Shown here one piece after another: positions 40,414 through 48,987 of a DNA stretch of 48,987 bases (within the stretch, counting starts at the first letter, position 1; every line of letters starts with the position of its first letter). The notes below the pieces were generated by a model. That model was not told where the DNA came from and did not search any database. It saw only the letters and a program-made list of their open reading frames with translations. Both the position numbers and the translations under genes were made by a program. Origin of the DNA: an uncultured Clostridium sp. (GTDB lineage Bacteria > Bacillota > Clostridia > TANB77 > CAG-508); contig CANDIF010000010.1 of assembly GCA_947384775.1 (NCBI GenBank), positions 1 to 48,987 of the forward strand, read 5' to 3'.

Positions 40414-41718
40414 TTAAAATATACTAATTATTTCTTCTACCGTTTTTTGTTCTTGTTCTCCTGTTTCCATATTTTTTATTGTTAATTTTCCAGTCTTTAT
40501 TTCATCTTCTCCTATGACTATTACATATGGAATTTTCAACTTATCTGCATATTTGAACTGTGTTTTCATTTTTTTGTTGTCAAAATAAATTTCCGTATTA
40601 ATCCCTGCTTTTCTTAAAGTATTGGCAGTTTCTATTGCTGGTTTTAAGTCTTCTGTCATTGATATTATTAAAATTTCTGATATTGATTTTTTGTCTGCTT
40701 TTATTAGTCCTATATCATTAAGCACAAAGAATAGACGTGTCAATCCTATTGATATTCCTACTCCTGGTAATTTTTTATCTGTATAGTATCCTGCTAAATC
40801 GCTATACCTACCACCTGAGCAAATACTTCCTATTCCTTTGTGTTCATTTAAAAATGTCTCATATACTGTTCCTGTATAATAGTCAAGACCTCTTGCTATA
40901 CTTATATCTATATCAAAATATTGCTCTGGTACATTAAATAGTCTAATATAATTTATAACATCTGTTAGTTCTTGTACACCTTCATTAAACATTTCATTTT
41001 TTACATTTAATTTCTTTAATTTATCTAACTTTTCATCTTTTGTTCCATTAATTCTTATAAACTCTACTATTTTACTTACTGCTTGTTCTGGAACTCCTAG
41101 TTCTCTTAGCTCACTTTTTACATTTTCTTCTCCAATTTTTTCTATCTTATCTATTATTCTCATTATGTTTACAGCATCTTCTTTTTGTTCAAGTTCTTCA
41201 AAAAATCCTGTTAATATTTTTCTATTATTTATTTTTATTGTGAAATTATCTAATCCTAATTCCTTAAAAGTTTCATAGATTATACTTGGAATTTCTGCAT
41301 CATTTATTATGTTTAATTCACCATCTCCTATAACATCTATATCGCATTGATAAAACTCCCTAAATCTTCCTCTTTGAGCTCTTTCTCCTCTATATACTTT
41401 TCCAATCTGATATCTTCTAAACGGAAAACTTAAATTGTTTGTATACAATGATGCATATTTTGCTAGTGGTACTGTTAAGTCAAATCTTAGTGTCAAATCA
41501 CTATCACCTTTTGTAAAACTGTATAGTTGCTTTTCAGTTTCTCCACCAGCTTTTGCTAAAAGTACATCTGTACTTTCTATTACTGGTGTATCTATTGGTA
41601 AAAATCCAAACCTTTCATATGTTTTTTGAATTTTCTCTTTCATTTGATTAAATAAAACTTGCTCATTTGGTAGTAATTCCATAAATCCTGATAATGTTTT
41701 TGGTTCTGTTCTTTGCAT
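40414..41718 (-). CDS. hisS: Histidyl-tRNA synthetase
   Basis: A class II aminoacyl-tRNA synthetase of 434 residues. Motif 2 is FRRYQIGKVYRGERAQRGRFREFYQCDIDVIG, typical of HisRS, with RGLDYYTGTVYETF, the histidine-A loop, and motif 3 GVGISIGLTRLFFVL. The C-terminal anticodon domain follows (ILIISMTEDLKPAIETANTL). Length is normal. The start follows AGGAGG. No T-box is seen in the leader, which instead contains a dispersed palindromic repeat. Confidence 0.97.
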   Translation of the reverse strand: MQRTEPKTLSGFMELLPNEQVLFNQMKEKIQKTYERFGFLPIDTPVIESTDVLLAKAGGETEKQLYSFTKGDSDLTLRFDLTVPLAKYASLYTNNLSFPFRRYQIGKVYRGERAQRGRFREFYQCDIDVIGDGELNIINDAEIPSIIYETFKELGLDNFTIKINNRKILTGFFEELEQKEDAVNIMRIIDKIEKIGEENVKSELRELGVPEQAVSKIVEFIRINGTKDEKLDKLKKLNVKNEMFNEGVQELTDVINYIRLFNVPEQYFDIDISIARGLDYYTGTVYETFLNEHKGIGSICSGGRYSDLAGYYTDKKLPGVGISIGLTRLFFVLNDIGLIKADKKSISEILIISMTEDLKPAIETANTLRKAGINTEIYFDNKKMKTQFKYADKLKIPYVIVIGEDEIKTGKLTIKNMETGEQEQKTVEEIISIF

Positions 41719-41754
41719 AATTTCCTCCTTTTATTATAGTTCTTATTCTTAATT

Positions 41755-41801
41755 AGCTCCACGTGGATATTCATTTTTAAATTTTTAAACAACTGTATTA
41801 A
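41755..41801 (-). repeat. Dispersed copy of the element C palindrome arm
   Basis: Read on minus, this 47-bp segment matches 23248-23294 at 45 positions. The other arm here is reduced to GGATATTCGA (minus), so the stem keeps only eight pairs. It lies in the 141-bp gap upstream of hisS, with CCATCC/GGATGG hairpin next to it. Confidence 0.75.
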
Positions 41802-41859
41802 TCGAATATCCATCAAAATGGATGGTGTTTTAATTGTACAAATGTGAATAGCAATTTTA

Positions 41860-42513
41860 TTATTCCCATTCTTTTTGTCTCATCTCCAAATATATTGGTT
41901 TTTCTTCTTGTATCATTGTAGACTTTCCATGCCCCGGATACACTATTGTATCTGCTGGCAAAACCATTAATTTATTTGTTATTGAATTTATTACATTCTC
42001 GAAGCTACTTGTTGGTAAGTCTGTTCTTCCCCATGCACCTCTAAATAAAGTATCTCCTGAAAATAATAATTTTTCTTTTTCGCAATAAAGGCATATACTT
42101 CCATTTGTATGTCCTGGTGTATATATTACTTTAAATTCTAAATCATCTATATGTAGTAAGTCTCCATCATTTAAACGTGAATCTGCAGTAATTCTTATGT
42201 CGTCATTTAATCCTATATAGTATCCTAAGTTTATTTCTGGTTTTTTTAATCCTTCAGCATCTTCTCTATGTATCAATATTTTTCCACCATATTTTTGCTT
42301 TATCTTTTCTGCTCCACTAATATGGTCTGCATGACAATGTGTTAGCACTATATATTTAAGTTTTGCACCCAAAGCCTCTAACATTTCACTTAATTCTTCT
42401 GTCAGATTTCCTGGGTCAATAACCATTGTTTCTTTATTTTTCTCATCTTGAATTATGTAGCAGTTTTCTCCAAGCATTGTTCCTACATCAACTTTTATTC
42501 TCTTTAGTATCAT
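41860..42513 (-). CDS. Metallo-beta-lactamase-fold hydrolase (glyoxalase II-like)
   Basis: 217 residues with two metal-site motifs: LTHCHADHISG (HxHxDH) near residue 58 and YTPGHTNGSICLY, LLFSGDTLFRGAWGRTDLP and VYPGHGKSTM for the remaining ligands. The size and layout match the YcbL/GloB-like single-domain hydrolases seen in Clostridia, but the second domain of true GloB is absent, so thioester substrate is not certain. It lies 18 bp downstream of relA and upstream of hisS; co-transcribed. Confidence 0.9.
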   Translation of the reverse strand: MILKRIKVDVGTMLGENCYIIQDEKNKETMVIDPGNLTEELSEMLEALGAKLKYIVLTHCHADHISGAEKIKQKYGGKILIHREDAEGLKKPEINLGYYIGLNDDIRITADSRLNDGDLLHIDDLEFKVIYTPGHTNGSICLYCEKEKLLFSGDTLFRGAWGRTDLPTSSFENVINSITNKLMVLPADTIVYPGHGKSTMIQEEKPIYLEMRQKEWE

Positions 42514-42531
42514 TGCTTTTTCCTTCCTAAC

Positions 42532-44730
42532 TTATTTTTTTCTTGTAACCTCATACACGCTATCAATTTTTCTTATTTGTTTTACTACTTTATTCAATTG
42601 TTCTGTGTTTTGAACTTCTAACGTTACATATATTGTAGCAATTCTATCTCTATTAGTTCTAGTGTTTACTCCCATTATATTTATTTTTAAGTTTGTTATT
42701 TCTTTAACAACATCTGCTAAAAGTCCTGTTCTGTCGTTTGCCAGCACTTCTACATCTACATTATATACAGTTGGAGCTTTATCTTCATACCATTCTACTT
42801 CTATAATTCTTTCTTCTTCTGATAATAAGTCTTCTATATTTGTACAATCTTTTCTATGTATTGACACTCCTCTTCCTTTTGTTACATACCCTATTATATC
42901 ATCTCCTGGCACTGGATTACAACATTTTGAAAATTTTACTAAACAATTGTCTACTCCTTTAACAATTACTCCTGATTTTGGAGCCTTTGGTTTTCTTGTT
43001 TTTTCCGTTATCAATTCCTGAATTTTTTCTTCTATCACTGCTTCTTGATGTTCTTTTTTGTATTCTTCCAATAATCTTGTTAGAATTTTATTTGGAGATA
43101 TTCCTCCAAATCCTACATTTGCATACATATCTTCAACTGTATTATAGTTATATCTATTTAACACTATTTGTATCCATTCAGGTTTCAAAAGATCATTATG
43201 TTGCATTCCCAATTTCTTTATTTCTTTATTTAATATTTCCTTGCCTTTTTCTATGTTTTCTTCTCTTTCTGTCTTTTTAAACCATTGTTGAATTCTTGTT
43301 TTAGCACTTGAGCTTTTTACTAATTTTAACCAATCTCTACTTGGTCCTTTTGATGTATCTGATGTTATAATTTCTACTATATCTCCGCTTTTTAATGGTG
43401 TTACAATTGGCATCATCTTACTATTTATTTTGCATCCTACCATTTTATGTCCAACTTCTGCATGTATTGCATATGCAAAATCTATTGGAGTAGAATCTCT
43501 CGGAAGCGTTTTTATTTCACCTACTGGTGTAAATACATAAACTTCATCTTCAAATAATTCTGTTTTTAATGTTTTTAAAAATTCATCTGGGTCTTGCATT
43601 TCTTTTTGCCATTCTAGTGTTTCCCTAAGCCATGCTAGTTTATCATCTTGAACTATAACATTTGATTTTTTAAATCTATTTGCTTCTTTATATGCCCAAT
43701 GGGCAGCAATTCCAAATTCTGCAATTTTATGCATTTCCCATGTACGAACTTGAACTTCAAATGGAGTTCCATTTGGACCTATTAATGTAGTATGTATTGA
43801 TTGATACATATTTGGTTTTGGTACAGATATATAATCCTTAAATCTTCCTGGCATTGGTGTATATAAATCGTGGACTACTCCGAGAGCTGCATAACAGTCT
43901 TTTACAGAATTCACAATTATACGAAGTGCAAATAAATCGTAAACTTGATCTATCGTAATATTATCTCTTTGCATTTTTCTATATATACTATAAAAATGTT
44001 TTGCTCTTCCTGTTATTTCTGCAACAATTTTAACTCGTTTTAATTCTTTTCGTATTTCCTCTGTTATACTATCTATAAATTTAATACGTTCTTCTCTTTT
44101 CTTTTCAATGCTTAATACTAATTCTCTATACTCCTCTGGGTATAAATATCTAAAAGCCAAATCTTCAAGCTCCCATTTTAATGAATATATACCTAATCTA
44201 TTGGCAAGTGGTGCATATAATTCCATTGTTTCCTTTGCATTAGCTATTTGCCTATCTCTTTTTAAGCTAGACAGTGTTCTCATATTATGCAATCTATCTG
44301 CTAATTTTATTAAAATTACGCGTATGTCTTTTCCCATGGCTAAAAACATTTTTCTGTAGTTTTCTACTTGTTGTTCTTCTATTGTTACATATCTTATTTT
44401 ACTTAATTTTGTAACTCCAGCCACCATATCTGCAATTTCTTGGCTGAAATTTTTAATGATATCTTCATTCGTAGCTGGTGTATCTTCTACCACATCATGT
44501 AAAAGTGCTGCACATATTGTTGCATCATCTAATTGTAAATCTGCTAGTATATATGCTACTGCTAGTGGATGTATAATATAGTCTTCTCCGGAAACCCTTT
44601 TTTGTCCTTTATGATGTGCTTCTGCATATTTATATGCTTTTAAAATTAAATTTGTGTTATATCTTCTCTTATTAGATTTAAGCTTTTTCATTAAATCATT
44701 AATTGTTTTTTCTTCTTGCATAGGCTTCAC
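42532..44730 (-). CDS. relA: Bifunctional (p)ppGpp synthetase/hydrolase, RelA/SpoT family
   Basis: 732 residues. The HD hydrolase domain contains HHKGQKRVSGEDYIIHPLAV and ALLHDVVEDT (about 45-85), the synthetase domain DLFALRIIVNSVKDCYAAL and the FKDYISVPKPNMYQSIHT region (about 265-320), then a TGS domain (VYVFTPVGEIKTLPRDSTPI), zinc-finger/CC region (FSKCCNPVPGDDIIGYVTKG) and a C-terminal ACT domain. It makes and breaks the starvation alarmone. The start reads GTG at 44730, close to AAGGG; an ATG three codons later is an alternative. Upstream is recJ, 12 bp away. Confidence 0.96.
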   Translation of the reverse strand: MKPMQEEKTINDLMKKLKSNKRRYNTNLILKAYKYAEAHHKGQKRVSGEDYIIHPLAVAYILADLQLDDATICAALLHDVVEDTPATNEDIIKNFSQEIADMVAGVTKLSKIRYVTIEEQQVENYRKMFLAMGKDIRVILIKLADRLHNMRTLSSLKRDRQIANAKETMELYAPLANRLGIYSLKWELEDLAFRYLYPEEYRELVLSIEKKREERIKFIDSITEEIRKELKRVKIVAEITGRAKHFYSIYRKMQRDNITIDQVYDLFALRIIVNSVKDCYAALGVVHDLYTPMPGRFKDYISVPKPNMYQSIHTTLIGPNGTPFEVQVRTWEMHKIAEFGIAAHWAYKEANRFKKSNVIVQDDKLAWLRETLEWQKEMQDPDEFLKTLKTELFEDEVYVFTPVGEIKTLPRDSTPIDFAYAIHAEVGHKMVGCKINSKMMPIVTPLKSGDIVEIITSDTSKGPSRDWLKLVKSSSAKTRIQQWFKKTEREENIEKGKEILNKEIKKLGMQHNDLLKPEWIQIVLNRYNYNTVEDMYANVGFGGISPNKILTRLLEEYKKEHQEAVIEEKIQELITEKTRKPKAPKSGVIVKGVDNCLVKFSKCCNPVPGDDIIGYVTKGRGVSIHRKDCTNIEDLLSEEERIIEVEWYEDKAPTVYNVDVEVLANDRTGLLADVVKEITNLKINIMGVNTRTNRDRIATIYVTLEVQNTEQLNKVVKQIRKIDSVYEVTRKK

Positions 44731-44742
44731 TAATCCCTTCGT

Positions 44743-46437
44743 TTATGTCTTTATTGATTTCATTATATCTCTTAAATTCATTTGTATTGTTTCTATTCCA
44801 TTAAATTTGTTTATTTCTAAAGTTCCAACAACATCAACCTTATCTCCCATCAAAAATTCATCTGCTAAATCTCCTAAATTAAATCCTATTGCATTTAGTG
44901 TAAAATTTCCATCTTTTAAATTTAATTTTAAGTGCTTTCCTTCTGATAATGTTCTTATTGAATCTATCTTTAAATTCTTATATATAAATATTGGTTGTTT
45001 ATTTTGTTCTCCAAATGGTTCCAATAGTTTTATCTGTTCTATTGATTTTTTATCCATATCTTTAACAGTTAATTGACTGTCTATTTTAATAACTGGTTGT
45101 ATTTCCTTTATGTTTTCGTATTCTGCTATTTGTTCAAATTTATCTCCAAACGCTTCAAACTGTTCTTCAGATACTGTTAAACCTATTGCCATTTCATGTC
45201 CACCATATTTTTCTAACACATCTGTGCATTTGCTTAGTGCCCCATGTAAATCAAATCCCGGAACACTTCTGCCTGAGCCTTTTCCTATCTCATCCTCAAA
45301 GCAAATTAAAATTGTTGGTTTGAAAAATTTTTCTGTAATTTTTGATGCCACTATTCCAATTACCCCGTGATGCCAATTTTTTGAGCCTAATACAATTGTA
45401 TTTTTTTCTAACATGTTCTCTTTATTGATTAATTCTATAACTTCATCATATATTCTTTTTTCAGTTTCTTGCCTTTCAAGATTATATTCATTCAATTTAT
45501 GCGTAATCTTTTTTGCCTCTGAAATGTCTTTTGTTAAAAACAACTCTAATGCCTCCATTTGTTTTCCCATTCTACCAGAAGCATTTATTCTTGGTGCTAT
45601 TCCAAATGATATAGTAGTTGAATTTATTTCTTTATTCCCTGATGCAATTATTAATTCTTTAAGTCCGATATTTCTTGTTTGTTTTATTAATTTCAATCCT
45701 AAAGTTGCAATTGTTCTATTTTCATCTACTAATGGAACAATATCAGATATTGTTCCAACACAAACTATATCTAAATATTTTAAATATTCTTTTGCATCTA
45801 ATTCTAATTTTATTGAAATTGCTTGTATCAGTTTAAATACTACTCCAACGCCAGCTAAACCTCTAAATGGATATGTATCATCCTTCTTTTTTGGATCTAT
45901 AATACAATATGCATTTGGTAAAATATCTGCTTGCTCATGATGATCTGTGATTATCGTTTCTATTCCTAACTTATTTGCAAGTTCTACCTCTTCTATTCCA
46001 GAAATACCACAATCAACTGTTATCATTAAAGTGTATTTGTTATCTGAAATTTGTTTTATTGCTTCTTTATTTAATCCATATCCTTCTTCTAGTCTATTTG
46101 GAATATAGCTATCTACTTCTATTCCTCTTTCTTCTAGAAATTTTTTTAGCACTGTTATACTAGTTATTCCATCTACATCATAATCTCCATATATAATAAT
46201 TTTTTCTTTTTTATTTATTGCTTCTATAATTCTTTCTGTTGCCTTGTCCATATCTTTCATCAAAAATGGATCTGTAAAATCATTTCTTGTTGGATTTAAA
46301 AATACTTGTATTTCTTTTTCTTCAACAATTCCTCTGTTTACTAATACTTGTGCTATTAAGCGAGATATATTATGTTTTTTCATTATATTTTCTACCATAT
46401 TTTCATCTATGTCATAATACTCCCATTTTTTCTTCAT
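44743..46437 (-). CDS. recJ: Single-stranded-DNA-specific exonuclease RecJ
   Basis: A 5'-3' exonuclease of recombination and repair. The start is placed at the ATG at 46437, beginning MKKKWEYYDIDEN and giving 564 residues, the family's usual length; the frame opens 102 bp earlier, in a region with no homology. DHH-family motifs are IIIYGDYDVDGITS (I), TVDCGIS, TIITDHHEQAD (III), ADPK-type IDPKKKDD, and DHHA1-type HHGVIGIVASKI and GGHEMAIGLTV. It precedes relA by 12 bp on the same strand. Confidence 0.95.
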   Translation of the reverse strand: MKKKWEYYDIDENMVENIMKKHNISRLIAQVLVNRGIVEEKEIQVFLNPTRNDFTDPFLMKDMDKATERIIEAINKKEKIIIYGDYDVDGITSITVLKKFLEERGIEVDSYIPNRLEEGYGLNKEAIKQISDNKYTLMITVDCGISGIEEVELANKLGIETIITDHHEQADILPNAYCIIDPKKKDDTYPFRGLAGVGVVFKLIQAISIKLELDAKEYLKYLDIVCVGTISDIVPLVDENRTIATLGLKLIKQTRNIGLKELIIASGNKEINSTTISFGIAPRINASGRMGKQMEALELFLTKDISEAKKITHKLNEYNLERQETEKRIYDEVIELINKENMLEKNTIVLGSKNWHHGVIGIVASKITEKFFKPTILICFEDEIGKGSGRSVPGFDLHGALSKCTDVLEKYGGHEMAIGLTVSEEQFEAFGDKFEQIAEYENIKEIQPVIKIDSQLTVKDMDKKSIEQIKLLEPFGEQNKQPIFIYKNLKIDSIRTLSEGKHLKLNLKDGNFTLNAIGFNLGDLADEFLMGDKVDVVGTLEINKFNGIETIQMNLRDIMKSIKT

Positions 46438-46535
46438 AAATTCACCCATTTCTTTCTCATAATATTTTATATTATTTTTTTCAATTTTTAAAGTGTTTTT
46501 GTGAAATTTATGATATTTATTCATCTGTTCGTTTG

Positions 46536-46621
46536 TCAAATAAATATAATAAAATTATTCAGCTCATTTGTCGCCTTCATGTTCATAGAAATTCTAAATA
46601 AATTTTATTATATTTATTTGA
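46536..46621. repeat. 21-bp perfect inverted repeat with a 44-base loop
   Basis: Arms 46536-46556 and 46601-46621 are exact reverse complements (AT only apart from the ends). The 44-base loop is GC-richer and has an inner TAGAAATTCTA palindrome. It lies between trmB and recJ and would form a long stem in either transcript. No T-run suggests it is not a simple terminator. Confidence 0.8.
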
Positions 46622-46633
46622 TTTAATAATAGA

Positions 46634-47293
46634 TTAATTTATTGAAGCAAAAATCCCTGCTTTGATTTTTATTCCTTGGCTTTTGAATTTGATTTCATGT
46701 TCTGTTTCTATGTTGTTCCAAAACTCTGGTTCGCTTTCTAAATCCATTGTTGTTTTTATAGTTTCAAAACCTGCCTCTTTGAAGTACTTTAAGCTTTCCT
46801 TAAATAGTTCATCATCATCTGTTTTGAAATATATTTCTCCATTTTCTTTTAAAAATTTTTTATATTTTTCAAGTTGCTTTGTGTGTGTCAGTCTTCTTTT
46901 TTTATGTCTTGGTTTTGGCCAAGGATTGCAAAAGTTAATATATATCCTTTCTATTCTGTCACTCTTATCAAAAATCTTATCAATTTCCTCTACATCATAT
47001 CTTACTAAGATTATATTATTTATTTCTTTACCATCAAATTCTTCCAAAATCTTTCTATTTGCCACACCCAATATTACATCAACTAAATCTACTGCTATAT
47101 AATTTATATCTGAATTTTCAAGTGCTGCAGTTTTTACAAAATATCCTTTACCACATCCCAATTCTAAATGAATTGGATTATTATCTTTTATAAAATTTTC
47201 TCTCCATTTTCCTTTATACTTTTCTGGATTTTGTATATATATTTTGCTTTCATTTAATTCCTCTTTAGCCCAAGGCTTGCTTCGCATCCTCAT
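46634..47293 (-). CDS. trmB: tRNA (guanine-N7)-methyltransferase
   Basis: Methylates G46 in the variable loop of tRNA using SAM. The 219-residue protein has the SAM loop HLELGCGKGYFVKTA, the second motif YIAVDLVDVILGVANRKI, the catalytic NFCNPWPKPRHKKRRLTH (the usual NFSDPWPK with Cys-Asn in place of Ser-Asp) and TDDDELFKES. The substitution is conservative around the key Asn/Asp position and worth note. The start overlaps the stop of the MurL-like gene by 4 bp. Confidence 0.93.
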   Translation of the reverse strand: MRMRSKPWAKEELNESKIYIQNPEKYKGKWRENFIKDNNPIHLELGCGKGYFVKTAALENSDINYIAVDLVDVILGVANRKILEEFDGKEINNIILVRYDVEEIDKIFDKSDRIERIYINFCNPWPKPRHKKRRLTHTKQLEKYKKFLKENGEIYFKTDDDELFKESLKYFKEAGFETIKTTMDLESEPEFWNNIETEHEIKFKSQGIKIKAGIFASIN

Positions 47294-48558
47294 TTTTTTA
47301 TTTTCTCCTTATAATATTTTAATAAATATGGAAGTTCAGAAGCACCATATTGTTCTATTGCCTTGTTTACTGCATAGTTCACTTCTTCAAATGTTCCAAC
47401 GCATTCAAATGGTTTTATTTCACCATAGCCACATAATCCTTTAAAAATTTCTAATAATTCTTGTTTTTCAAATACATTTTCTCCAAATATTTCTATTAAT
47501 TCTTTAGGAGTTAAAAATGGACTTAATATAATATATACAAATAAGCACTTTGGACAATTACAGCACCATTTCCACGGTATGGTTTTGCTTCCTACATTAC
47601 AACTTTTAAACACTTTATGGTATTGTTTGTATTTCGAAAACATTTCTGCAATTTGTAATTCACTATACTCTCTCAGAATACTGAAATATTCTACACCTGT
47701 TTTCAAATATTTTTCTGAATATTTTTTAAAATCTTCCTCAAATTCCAAACTTTTTGAGTATTGATGATTTATATTTTCTCCCTTAACATTGCTCTCATTT
47801 GCACTTGATTCATTTGATAAGGCAACATATTTTTTATTTGTTAAATATGCTATCAAATATGATAAAAATGCTAGTATTGAAGAAAACGGAGTATGACCAT
47901 TCAAATATCCTTCTTTGTTTAAGTTTAATAAATTAGGATCAATAGTTCTCTTAACTTCTATTATCTGATTATCTTCGTATCCTGCTATCTTGCAACATTC
48001 AATTACTGGTTCCTTTCCTCCTACAGTTAAGCAGTAATTGTTTTCTTTATCTTCTTTTAGTCTTTCAAGTGTAACAACAGAATCCTTTCCTCCTCCTACT
48101 GGAATTATATATCCTGATAATGTATCTTCAGAAATCGATTCAGGAATTATTGATTTGATATTTTCATTTGTTATGAAATTAACAAATTCTTCTTGTTCTA
48201 TATGTATATTATTTATATATCTAAATTCCCCTGTACCATTATAATATAACTTCTTGAACCATTGTTTTTGTTCCTCATTTAAATTGCCACATTCGATAAC
48301 TATATTTTCTGCACAAACACATTTCCAATAACTAATAACTTCTATCATTCCAAGACTAAATACAATATTTTTTACATATTTATCATCTATTGATTTATAT
48401 TTTATATCCTTTTTCATTATTTGTATGCTAGGTTCAAACTTTGCTAAATCTGGAATTTCAAAATAATATTTAATATTTATACTTTCTTTATCTTCAGTTA
48501 TTTCAAAATCTTTATATATAAAAGTTTTATACTTTTCTCTTAATGTGTTAAAATCCAT
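47290..48558 (-). CDS. MurL-like UDP-MurNAc-L-Ala-L-Glu epimerase family protein
   Basis: 422 residues. Features are the PP-loop-type motif IIPVGGGKDSVVTLE (about 153), NGHTPFSSILAFLSY, ALSNESSANESN, NHQYSKSLEFE, and a C-terminal cysteine cluster WCCNCPKCLFVYIIL. These match the family of Xanthomonas MurL, an ATP- and Mg-dependent enzyme that epimerises the terminal L-Glu of UDP-MurNAc-L-Ala-L-Glu to D-Glu. The assignment is by motif memory; the same scaffold in this organism could act on another substrate. It starts 8 bp after GGAGG and is translationally coupled to trmB. Confidence 0.7.
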   Translation of the reverse strand: MDFNTLREKYKTFIYKDFEITEDKESINIKYYFEIPDLAKFEPSIQIMKKDIKYKSIDDKYVKNIVFSLGMIEVISYWKCVCAENIVIECGNLNEEQKQWFKKLYYNGTGEFRYINNIHIEQEEFVNFITNENIKSIIPESISEDTLSGYIIPVGGGKDSVVTLERLKEDKENNYCLTVGGKEPVIECCKIAGYEDNQIIEVKRTIDPNLLNLNKEGYLNGHTPFSSILAFLSYLIAYLTNKKYVALSNESSANESNVKGENINHQYSKSLEFEEDFKKYSEKYLKTGVEYFSILREYSELQIAEMFSKYKQYHKVFKSCNVGSKTIPWKWCCNCPKCLFVYIILSPFLTPKELIEIFGENVFEKQELLEIFKGLCGYGEIKPFECVGTFEEVNYAVNKAIEQYGASELPYLLKYYKEKIKK

Positions 48559-48576
48559 GTTAAACCTCCACTTTCG

Positions 48577-48606
48577 AAAATAGACGACCTAAAGGTCGTC
48601 TATTTT
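48577..48606 (-). terminator. Terminator after divIVA
   Basis: A perfect 13-bp stem AAAATAGACGACC/GGTCGTCTATTTT (48577-48589, 48594-48606) with loop TAAA, ending in TTTT on minus just after the stop at 48611. Confidence 0.8.
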
Positions 48607-48610
48607 AATT

Positions 48611-48987
48611 CTATTCTTCTGTAATGTCTTTTATTAATTCTAGTTGTGAAATTAGTAAAGATTCCATTTTAGCTTTATAAACTTCAAATTTTTTCTTTAA
48701 TTCTGCAAGTTCTTTTTCCTTTACTATTATATCATTCTCTATTCCTGCAGTTCTTTCTTTTGCTGTTAACTCAGCATCTTTTATTATCTGTTCTGCTTGT
48801 TTTTCTGCTGTCTTTTTAACTTCATCTGCCGTTTTTTGTGCTATTACTAATGTATTTTGGAGTGTTGATTCTATGTCTTTATATTGTCCAACATCATTGT
48901 GCAATTCCTCTGCATTTTTCTTTAGTTCTATATTTTCTTTATATAGTTTTTCATAATCTATCATTAGTTCATCTAGGAATTCGTCTA
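48611..48987 (-). CDS. divIVA: DivIVA-family cell division/polarity protein (5' end outside window)
   Basis: The frame is open to the right window edge. Upstream of the first in-frame ATG (48964) the sequence still reads DEFLDEL before MIDYEKLYKEN, and this is the conserved VDEFLDEVxxDYE stretch in the N-terminal lipid-binding domain of DivIVA, so the gene begins outside. The visible 124 residues are a long coiled coil (TADEVKKTAEKQAEQIIKDA). DivIVA binds curved membranes at septa and poles. A strong terminator follows the stop. Confidence 0.88.
   Translation of the reverse strand, partial: DEFLDELMIDYEKLYKENIELKKNAEELHNDVGQYKDIESTLQNTLVIAQKTADEVKKTAEKQAEQIIKDAELTAKERTAGIENDIIVKEKELAELKKKFEVYKAKMESLLISQLELIKDITEE

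Noticed and set aside
41719..41859. A T-box leader upstream of hisS
   Set aside because: No GGUGG antiterminator sequence and no specifier loop; the hairpins are explained by the dispersed repeat.
1..48987. Prophage, insertion sequence or integrative element
   Set aside because: No integrase, transposase, capsid, terminase or attachment-site repeats seen; composition appears even across the window.

Overview
The window looks like a chromosomal segment of a very AT-rich, endospore-forming member of the Clostridia (Firmicutes), of the kind common in gut metagenomes. The evidence is the strong AGGAGG ribosome binding sites, an alpha/beta-type small acid-soluble spore protein, a SpoIVB protease, a PdaA-like deacetylase, an agr-type quorum-sensing locus, DivIVA, and a type II pantothenate kinase. 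No phage, transposase, CRISPR array, tRNA or rRNA gene was found. Most genes are on the minus strand.

Layout. 1-2.3 kb: 5' part of a giant BadF/HgdC-type activase. 2.5-6.3 kb: a two-gene operon of unknown function. 6.4-7.3 kb: a structured intergenic element, then an M23 peptidase (plus strand). 7.3-12.4 kb: a sugar/CoA operon (galK, coaW, glgP, lipoprotein). 12.7-14.9 kb: PdaA-like deacetylase and an MFS transporter with a palindromic operator. 15.1-18.2 kb: an agr locus in convergent layout, with agrA/agrC-like genes on plus facing agrB/agrD-like genes on minus; the agrD-like gene is only 39 codons and lacks cysteine. 18.3-23.2 kb: methyltransferase, small membrane protein, uvrC, hpt, and asd on plus. 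23.5-24.7 kb: spoIVB.

24.7-38.8 kb is the most unusual part: a 14-kb Tad-like (type IV filament/secretion) operon on minus. In transcription order it holds a CpaB-like SAF protein, two MinD/TadZ-like proteins with degenerate Walker A motifs, a CpaF-like ATPase with an N-terminal membrane helix and a one-base frameshift, a long TadB/TadC-like membrane platform, six small pilin-like proteins with uncleaved-looking N termini, a pilin-like protein carrying a von Willebrand A-like domain, and a 976-residue surface protein. No prepilin peptidase or secretin gene is present. Three direct repeats spaced exactly 11 bp lie upstream of its promoter, and one pilin gene has its own promoter.

39-49 kb is mostly housekeeping: SASP, a lone pilin-like membrane protein, dut, hisS, a metallo-beta-lactamase hydrolase, relA/spoT, recJ, trmB, a MurL-like epimerase and the 3' part of divIVA.

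Three intergenic regions (6.45, 12.56 and 23.2 kb) share one layout: strong hairpins, then a short hairpin followed directly by GCGGACT. One of them also carries a 24-bp perfect palindrome of which a mutated partial copy lies upstream of hisS.
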